NCBI GenBank assembly: GCA_964616755.1
Contig: CAZTSI010000006.1
Coordinates: 1 to 64,000 of the forward strand
Reading direction: 5' to 3'
Source of the DNA: CAYNFR01 sp964616755
GTDB taxonomy: Bacteria > Bacteroidota > Bacteroidia > Chitinophagales > Saprospiraceae
Length of the DNA stretch: 64,000 nucleotides
Of this stretch, positions 56,693 to 64,000 are shown piece by piece. Numbering within the stretch: the stretch's first letter is position 1; each line of letters starts with the position of its first letter. Under the pieces are notes generated by a model. That model was not told where the DNA came from and ran no database searches. It saw only the letters and a list, made by a program, of their open reading frames with translations. The position numbers and the translations under genes were made by a program.

Positions 56693-59600
56693 ATGCGTCT
56701 ATATCTTGCTATAGCCATATGTGTTTATATGGCTATACCAGCGGGCTTATCTGCTCAACGAGTAGAAGACTGCGGATCACCCTATACCTTGGATTTGGGC
56801 GTGGGCTATGTTATTGCTGGAATAGGAAGCTCGGAGTGCGGATGTCCCACTAATGAGTCTGCTAAGAATTGTGAGTTGATCCGAATTAATCTCACCAGTG
56901 AACGCAACGGCCTTGTCACTCAACATGATTGCGATCATATCATTGTCACCGAACGATGGTGGCGCGAACTTAAGGATCTCGTAGACTTGTTCGACCCTAT
57001 CACTTGCGCAGAATACCCCGAATCACCTACGCATCAAGATCTTTATGAAATACCCGTTGGGCATATTCCGCCAGGGGGAGTGGTAGAGCTACTCATGTGC
57101 AAGACAGATGGATTTGAAGTAGATTTTGTTGCCAACCTAAGCGCTCGCCCGGGTGCAGACTGTTTGCCCTATTGTCTGCCCACGCTTAGCTGCCCTGTAG
57201 AAGAGTACCTCACCAAAGACTTAAACTGTCAGTATGTTTTGCCTAATTATCTTGACCAAATCATCTTAAAGGACACGTGTATGGTCGGCATTCCCCTCAA
57301 CGAGGCATATGTTGTTCTACAAGACCCGCCCGCCGGCACCATTATAGATGAAGATATGTTCGTCGAGATTTGGGTGATCGATACACTAGGGGTGACGATC
57401 TTATCGTGTGATGTGTCGATCGTGTTGATCGGTGACGGCACGTTTTCGCTACCCGATTCGCTCCCTAATATCTTACAAGGTGAGCCATTTTGGCCGATAG
57501 AAGATCTAATGCTATATGACACGACGCTAAATGGCGATATTATTCAGACTGTCATCAATGGCGAGCGAACGATAACAACACTCAACTGCGAAGGATTAGA
57601 AATAACCCATCTTTGGAGAATCTCTAAGGACTGTCTATCGGATACGATTATTCGACGTACGTATCAGCTTGTTTATGATGATGCCGCACCTATTTTTGTA
57701 AGTGTTCCTACGGAAATTAAGGATATTCAAGCAGGACAAGCCCTTCCTATTCAGGTAGATATATTAGCGGCCAACGCGGATGGTGACACTACTGGAGTTA
57801 GGATAATAAAATCTAGAGATACCACCTATCTAGATCAATGTAGCGGAATAATAATTAAATATATTTGGACAGCTATCGATAGCTGCGGCAGGACGGCAAC
57901 CGTCGATAGAAGCTTTAATGTGTTGGCGAACGCCGCGCCACCTATTTTTATTGACACGCCTGTCGTCCAGGTAGACTTGTTCATTGGTGATCCATTACCT
58001 GATTTATCAAAATTAAAGGCTGTGAGCATTTATGGAGATACTATCTACTATCCCCAGCTTAGTTTAAGTGTAGTAGATGATAGAATGAGACCATGCGACG
58101 ATTACACGACTCGATTCACCTGGTCGGCTACAGACAAGTGCGGAAATAGTAGCCAATATGTCTATGATATCCATTTCAAACGCAACCTATTTGCCGCGCT
58201 AAATCTTTTTGATTTAGAGGATAAAACTAGAGAAGTAGTTAGCAGCTGCGAAGCTGTTGAATTAATAACACTGCCCGATCCCGAGCTCAATAAAATGAAC
58301 ATTCAAGTAACCTTGCTAGACAGTTCATTCGCATTCGTAGAGACGTTTGAATACACGAGTACGATAGAAAAGAATTTTTCTTTAGGAAAAAATTACATCA
58401 TTTATCAAGTAACAGACAGCTGCGGATTGCTATCTCAGGATACTATTCAACTTTCCCTCAAAGATGCTACGCCACCCGCCTTGCAGTGTACTAACGACCT
58501 GCTAGTTCAAATGAACAATCCTAACGAGTGCCAGACTCTTGTCAATTGGACCAATCCCGTTGTGGCAGACGATTGCGATTTACTGTCCGTACGGCAAATT
58601 TCTGGTCCAAGCAGCGGAGAAGTCTTGCCTATTGGTGTCTATGAAGTTGTCTATGAAGCGTCCGATAATAGTGGCAATCAAAGTAGGTGTTCCTTTACCA
58701 TTGAAGTACAGCATGCATTGACCCAAAGCATTTATTGTACGGCAATAAACCTGACCGTAGATGAATCATGCAGAGCTTATTTGACCCCACATATTATTTA
58801 TGACCTTGAAGAAGAAGCCTGTCTTTCTAGCCTAGTACTCCATGTCAGTACGACCACCGAGACGATAAGGGGTGGCCAAATTGATTTGAGTAACTATGTT
58901 GGCCAAAAGCTTACCTATAGCATCTGCGATACGATTTCGGGTCGTTGCTGCTCGAGTACCGTTACTATTGAAGATAAGCGAGGTCCCAGCTTAAACTGTC
59001 AAGACACCACCTATGTCCATTGTTGGGAGAACTGGAAAGAAACACGACCCCTGATCATAGGCGAATGTTCGGACTTTGATTGGGTAGTAGAAGATGTGCC
59101 TGGCGATAAAGTATGTATTCCCGGTTTCTTGTCTTTTCATAGACGGTCGTATATCGCTGTAGATGAGTGGGGCAATCGTTCTGATAAATGCACCACTACC
59201 ATAGCCGTTAAAAGTCTGAACATTGATAGCTTGCAAGATCACGGATTGATACTTTGGCCTGCTGACACCTTGCTATCCTGCGATGGCAAAGATATAGCCT
59301 CGCTCAGCTCATTCACCTACGGCTTCCCGCAGTTATCAAATGTAGATGTAGGCATAATTGATATCCGAAATCTTTGTCAACTCGATGTGACGTATCGCGA
59401 CGAAACATTATTTGATGGGGCTTGTAAAAAATGGATTCATAGACATTGGCTGATGCAAGAATGGGTATGTGAAGGTTTGATCGAGCTCACACATTTGCAA
59501 AAAATCGTCGTCGAAGATACAACGGCACCAGTTATTCATTTGATACAAGATAGTGCGCATATTGATTCGAGAGATCCCATTTGTGGCGCACTTTATCGCA

Positions 59601-62504
59601 TACCAAGACCCCAACTCAGCGATAATTGTCAAGATGCTTCTACGTTAGAAGTTAAGGTGAGAATAAACGGGGGCAACAGTTTTGCCCTTGGACAAGAAGT
59701 ATTTTTGCCGACAGGTCTAAATGCATTGCGATACGATGTCGCGGATGCTTGTGGCAATCTAACTTCAAAGACGATGCTATTGTCCGTTGCGGACAAAAGT
59801 CCTCCTGTCGCCATCTGTCTAGCCAATATTACGGTGTCGCTAGGCAGTGATGTACAACGCTTTTTTGCCAGTAGCGTCAATGACAACAGTCATGATGATT
59901 GTAGCCTTGACAAGATATTGATTGCTAGACAGGAATTGCATTGCGACCCATTAGACAGTTTGTTTAGAGAATTTGTACACCTCTGCTGCGAAGATGTGGG
60001 CTCCACTGTCGCCGTATGGCTCAAAGTAATCGACCACTCTGGAAATGAGAATATCTGTGAGGCGCTGATACAAGTACAAGATAAGCAAGCCCCTATTGTA
60101 TATTGTCCGACTGATTTGACAGTCGATTGTGCTGCGTCAATTGATCGTAGAGATACAGTAGATCCTTATGCGCATTTGTTTGGTACCCTATCGTTAAACC
60201 CTAATCAAATGGGTATCGACCGCTCCTTTGTACTTGATAGTGCTGCAGCGCTGATGGATGGAAGATATCTAGACAACTGCGATAATCTTACTCTGGTGGT
60301 AACGACAGAAGAACAACTCAACCAATGTGGTATCGGACAAATAAGACGCACCTTTGTGGCCGTTGATGCCGCTGGCAATAGGAGTCAGCCTTGTACGCAA
60401 ACTATTTATATTAAGAGGCGTGTGGCCATCAAAACAGGAGATATTACTTGGCCTGATTCTTTGATTCTTCTGGAAGGTTGCCTAAAGGAAATACCGCTCC
60501 CCGCACTTACAGGTCAGCCACGTGCTGCCGAGCTGTCATGTGCCATGATAGCCATCAATTATCAAGACATATATACTTCGATTATTACGGATCAAGAAGG
60601 TATGTGTGCGGCCATTGTACGCGAATGGACCGTAATTGATTGGTGTGATCCTGCGACCAAGCACATCAACTATCAGCAAAAAATCAAATATTCGGACACT
60701 CAAAAACCCGTCTTGGCGCTCCCTTTAGCCTCGACATTATACTATACATCTGACAGTCATTGTGGTAACGCCCAAATCACATTTAGAGCAAACGGCGCAG
60801 ACAATTGCACCCAATATACAGGTTTGAGTTGGGAGGTAGAGATGGATTATAATGCTAACAACAGCTTTGGCAAGGCTTCTGTTGGCCAATTAGTGATAGA
60901 CAGTCTAGGGGCAAGCTTTTATACGCAAATGCCGATAGGTAGACACACTATACGCTGGTTATTGACCGACCCGTGCAGCAATCGCAGTATAGAGGAAGTA
61001 ACTTTTGAAGTACGGGATACGACCATGCCCGTTCCCTATGCTGTGGCTCTTAACAGTAGCCTGATGGCTAATGGCACTGTAGAAATATGGGCATCAGATT
61101 TTGACAGAGGTAGCTATCATGTATGTGATCAAAACATTGATATTGCGATCAGCCATAAAGGGCAAGAGTTTAATCCGAACCAAAAAGTACTCAGCTTTAA
61201 CTGCGCTTATTTGGGGACAAATGAAATAGATTTTTACGCCTATCGAACCCTAGAGGACGGCAGTTTATTGTACGCCAAAGTGACGACGAGGATTGTAATT
61301 AATGACCCACAAAATAGTTGTGCTAATGCAACCCAAACCCAGACCAGTATCTTGGCTGAACTGACCGTTCGGGGCGAACTAGCGATGTCAGGTGTGGATC
61401 TAAGGCTCTACCGCGACAATGAAGGAATCATTCAGACGCAAACGACGAATGTTCAAGGGGCAGCGGCATTTCAAGCAATAAGAAAAGGAAGCGATTATGT
61501 CGTCGAGCCGTATTACGACGGTGTAATTTTGGAAGGAATCACTACGCGTGATGTGATTTGGATTCAACAGTATTTGCTTGGAATCCGTGAAATGGAAGAT
61601 GTATGGCAAGAAATAGCTTCAGACATCAATAGAGATGGACGGATCACAACAGCCGATGTTATTGATTTAAAGCGTGTTTTAATTGGCGCTAAGGACAACT
61701 TCACCAATAATGATTCATGGCGATTTATACAAAGCCTTGTGCCCACGGATCGCACCGATACCTTAGAGAGTAAGATCAAGATTCCAGCTATTGGCAGTCC
61801 TGTGACGGTACAGCTCCATTCCACCAAAGTCGGTGATGTTGATAAAAGTTTGAACGAAGCTCGAACTGCGGAAAGGCGAAGTAGTGTAGTCCTACACACC
61901 ACAGANNNNNNNNNNTCTAGAAGTGCCAGTGACCTTATCGAGGGGCAAGTGGTTAGGTATTCAAGTCGCGTTTCGCTATGATAAGAACAAGTTACAATTC
62001 AAAAATATCCAATCGAGTCTGCCCGGCTGGGATAGTAGCACATGGTATCATGACGAAGAAGCGGGCATTTTACGAATATCTTGGTCTCGGATCAATGAAA
62101 TACCCGTCTCAGATCTTTTCGTATTCAACTTTGAAACAATAACTACTGGCCAGCTCTCCAATAGTATATTTCAAACAGAAGATCGATTTCCAGCTATGGC
62201 GTTTAACGAGGTGGGAGCGGCAAAGATTAGCTTTGATATACGATCATACCAAATGAGAGAACCTACAGCGCATCCTAACCCATTTCACGATTATTTGACG
62301 ATAACCGATCTCCCATTTTCAGATAATGGGTGGCAGTTAAAAATTTGGGACATGAATGGACGATTACTGCATGTTGAGCAAATGAAAGATACATCCAAAG
62401 ACTATCCGTTACGTGTGGGATATTTTGAAAAACCTGGTGTTTACATGCTAGAGTTGATAAGTCCGAATCAGCGTTATCTCAAACGTGTCGTCAAGATGAA
62501 ATAG
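56693..62504 (+). CDS. Giant cysteine-rich secreted protein with HYR-like repeats, dockerin, cohesin-like segment and type IX sorting domain (crosses an assembly gap)
   Basis: About 1930 residues plus the gap. A signal peptide (MRLYLAIAICVYMAIPAGLS) is followed by many repeated beta-sandwich units, about 80-100 residues each, with paired cysteines and a C-x-A-x-D-x-C/S-G-N pattern (such as VADACGNLTSKTMLL and DNSGNQSRCSFTIEV), typical of HYR modules. A dockerin type I segment (DINRDGRITTADVIDLKR) starts near residue 1644. After the ten N's a cohesin-like segment (VAFRYDKNKLQF) continues in a shifted frame, because the placeholder length is not a multiple of three. The C-terminus (AHPNPFHDYLTI ... 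GVYMLELI ... RVVKMK) is a type A sorting domain, so the protein is exported by the type IX system and probably attached to the surface. Confidence 0.88.
61906..61915. other. Assembly gap of ten N's
   Basis: Ten unknown bases inside the giant gene. The reading frame before and after agrees only if the true gap is a multiple of three in length, so ten is an arbitrary placeholder. Confidence 0.98.
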
Positions 62505-62510
62505 TAGTAC

Positions 62511-63437
62511 TTAATCGTTCAAGAAGTCAATGTTTCGCTTTAGGCCTTCATATTTTGTCCGTTTAACAGCGCTATGTCGAAACAAGTTATTGAAGACTTC
62601 TTTAGTTATGTCTTGCCACTTGCGTTTAGTCATATTCAACAGCTCATTTTTTGGTTCAAACAATGCTTCTTGGTGGGGCACACTAAATCGATTCCAAGGG
62701 CATACATCTTGGCAGATATCACAACCGAACATCCAGTTTTCCATCTTCCCTTTAAATTCTTGAGGGATATCTTCTCGTAGTTCTATCGTCAGATAGCTGA
62801 TGCACTTTGATGCATCTAACACATAGCCTTTTGGACTAATGGCCTCCGTGGGGCAGGCATCTATGCACCGTGTACATTCTCCGCAATGGTCTGTAACAGG
62901 GTGATCATATTCAAATTCGACGTCCAAAATTAATTCGGCAAGAAAAAAGAAGCTTCCTCTTTTTTTGCTGAGAAGAAGTGTGTTTTTTCCTATCCACCCG
63001 ACACCGCTTCTCTGCGCCCAATCACGCTCTAAAATTGGTGCAGAATCAACAAAACATCGACCATGAATATCGCCTATCTCTGTTTGAAGTACTTGAAGCA
63101 AGGACTTGAGTTTATCCTTTATGACATGATGATAGTCTTCGCCATAAGCATACTTGGCCATCTGGGGCGCTTCTGGGTCTAGCGGAAGAGACTCGCTATA
63201 ATAATTATAGCTCAACGAAACGACTGATTTTGCACCTTCGACTAACTTTCTTGGATCTACGCGTTTGTCGAAATGTCTTTCCATATATGACATCTTACCC
63301 TGATACGAGCTGTTAAGCCATTGTTCTAATCTAATTGCTTCCACATCCATGAATTGAGCCATGGAAATGCCAACATCCATAAAACCTAATTCTCTTGCAT
63401 GGTTTTTAAGGCGATTTGTTCGTTCTGAAATAGTCAT
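62511..63437 (-). CDS. queG: Epoxyqueuosine reductase
   Basis: A 308-aa protein; last step of queuosine synthesis in tRNA, reducing epoxyqueuosine with a cobalamin cofactor. Two ferredoxin-type [4Fe-4S] sites are visible, CGECTRCIDACPTEAI and CDICQDVCPWNRF. The family's early DVGISMAQF and the MSYMERHFDKRVDPRKL segment are present. It is convergent with the giant gene, stops 6 bp apart. Confidence 0.93.
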   Translation of the reverse strand: MTISERTNRLKNHARELGFMDVGISMAQFMDVEAIRLEQWLNSSYQGKMSYMERHFDKRVDPRKLVEGAKSVVSLSYNYYSESLPLDPEAPQMAKYAYGEDYHHVIKDKLKSLLQVLQTEIGDIHGRCFVDSAPILERDWAQRSGVGWIGKNTLLLSKKRGSFFFLAELILDVEFEYDHPVTDHCGECTRCIDACPTEAISPKGYVLDASKCISYLTIELREDIPQEFKGKMENWMFGCDICQDVCPWNRFSVPHQEALFEPKNELLNMTKRKWQDITKEVFNNLFRHSAVKRTKYEGLKRNIDFLND

Positions 63438-63665
63438 AATTTCCTAGCGACTTATCGACGAAAATAGCGAATAATCAACTGTCTGATAGCTTTTTGTGAA
63501 TTGTTGTCTATTGTTTTTACGCTCATATTTAATTTTAATCTACATTAAATAGTGTTACTCATAGGATAAGTAGCCATTCTTCTGTAAATTTCGCCTCAGA
63601 AGAAGTTTGGGCGACAATCCAATAAATTTTATTTGTATTCAACTAAGTTTAGACCAATCTTTTAA

Positions 63666-64000
63666 ATGAGAAATTTTACTCTACTCCTCTTATTAGCTTT
63701 ATTTTCAACTAAGCTATTGGCACAAGACATCTGCCGAGCAGATACTAGCTATACAGATATAATATTCCTAATAGACAACTCTCAAAGTATCGATGATGGA
63801 GAATTTGGTGAGTTTGAGAACATCATTCGACTAACCATTAACAAAGTTCAAGACAAATGTGCTCGTTCACAAGTTGGTTTGGTGCATTATGGTGGTGCAC
63901 GTGGGGCAGAGACATTTGTTGAGTATGATCTCAGAGCAGACAATATCATTTCGGCAGTCAATCGACAATATTGTACCCAAAGAGATCCAAACTCAGGAAA
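63666..64000 (+). CDS. von Willebrand factor A-domain secreted protein, 5' part only
   Basis: The ATG at 63666 begins a signal peptide (MRNFTLLLLLALFSTKLLAQ), then a vWA domain with an intact MIDAS sequence (DIIFLIDNSQSI; DxSxS pattern). The frame continues to the window end (111 codons). Likely a surface adhesion protein. Confidence 0.88.
   Translation, partial: MRNFTLLLLLALFSTKLLAQDICRADTSYTDIIFLIDNSQSIDDGEFGEFENIIRLTINKVQDKCARSQVGLVHYGGARGAETFVEYDLRADNIISAVNRQYCTQRDPNSG

Noticed and set aside
1..64000. tRNA, rRNA, CRISPR array, insertion sequence, prophage or defence system
   Set aside because: No cloverleaf-like sequence, regularly spaced repeats, transposase, integrase or restriction gene was recognised on reading both strands, though short RNA genes could be missed by eye.

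Overview
This window looks like part of a draft chromosome of a Bacteroidota member, probably of the Saprospiria type. That rests on a SusC/SusD pair, a C-terminal type IX secretion sorting domain, SprB-like, HYR-like, dockerin and GEVED modules in very large secreted proteins, an archaeal-type CMP kinase, an atpD-atpC pair standing alone, and A-rich rather than GGAGG ribosome-binding regions. The class-level placement is inference. A run of ten N's at 61906-61915 shows a scaffold join, so single-base lesions in coding genes should be checked against reads before any biological reading.

Layout. 1-3641 (minus): 5' part of a giant secreted metalloprotease with lectin, SprB, discoidin and GEVED modules. 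3642-9753 (plus): a sulfur assimilation operon (sulfite reductase, uroporphyrinogen methyltransferase, precorrin-2 dehydrogenase, APS/PAPS reductase, ferredoxin-NADP reductase, ferredoxin). Its 0.5-kb leader carries two tiny cysteine-codon-rich reading frames, each followed by a strong terminator hairpin. I read this as tandem transcription attenuation by cysteine supply, and it is the most interesting thing in the window. 9916-17481: an S9 peptidase, atpD-atpC, a glycine-rich RRM protein (minus), a membrane protein and a UvrD/PcrA helicase. 17516-24554: SGNH hydrolase, methyltransferase, LURP-one-like protein, then SusD and a SusC gene broken by a frameshift and a stop codon. 24700-29084 (minus): obgE-adk, an NlpC/P60 lipoprotein, ribosomal protein L25 and two unknowns. 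29260-32310: divergent sulfatase and PPK2. 32816-35397 (minus): prfA, an anti-sigma-like protein, an ECF sigma factor and recX. 35501-40772: a CxxC-containing exported protein, a CMP kinase, a new small ORF, polA, an unknown and an acyl-ACP thioesterase. 41008-48976 (plus): xylose isomerase, rhomboid protease, a decayed methyltransferase, aspS, and uvrA with a stop codon 27 codons before its natural end. 49004-56514: VOC protein, FAD protein, DUF2306-like protein, M24 peptidase, lon, and a carboxypeptidase-regulatory-domain protein. 56693-64000: a giant cysteine-rich HYR/dockerin/type IX secreted protein crossing the assembly gap, queG, and the start of a von Willebrand A protein.

How the genes work together. 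The sulfur operon is close to self-sufficient for the reductive half of assimilation. CysH yields sulfite, the sulfite reductase makes sulfide, the two tetrapyrrole enzymes make its siroheme, and the FNR-ferredoxin pair supplies electrons from NADPH. ATP sulfurylase genes are not in the window. No tRNA, rRNA, CRISPR array, insertion sequence or prophage was recognised.
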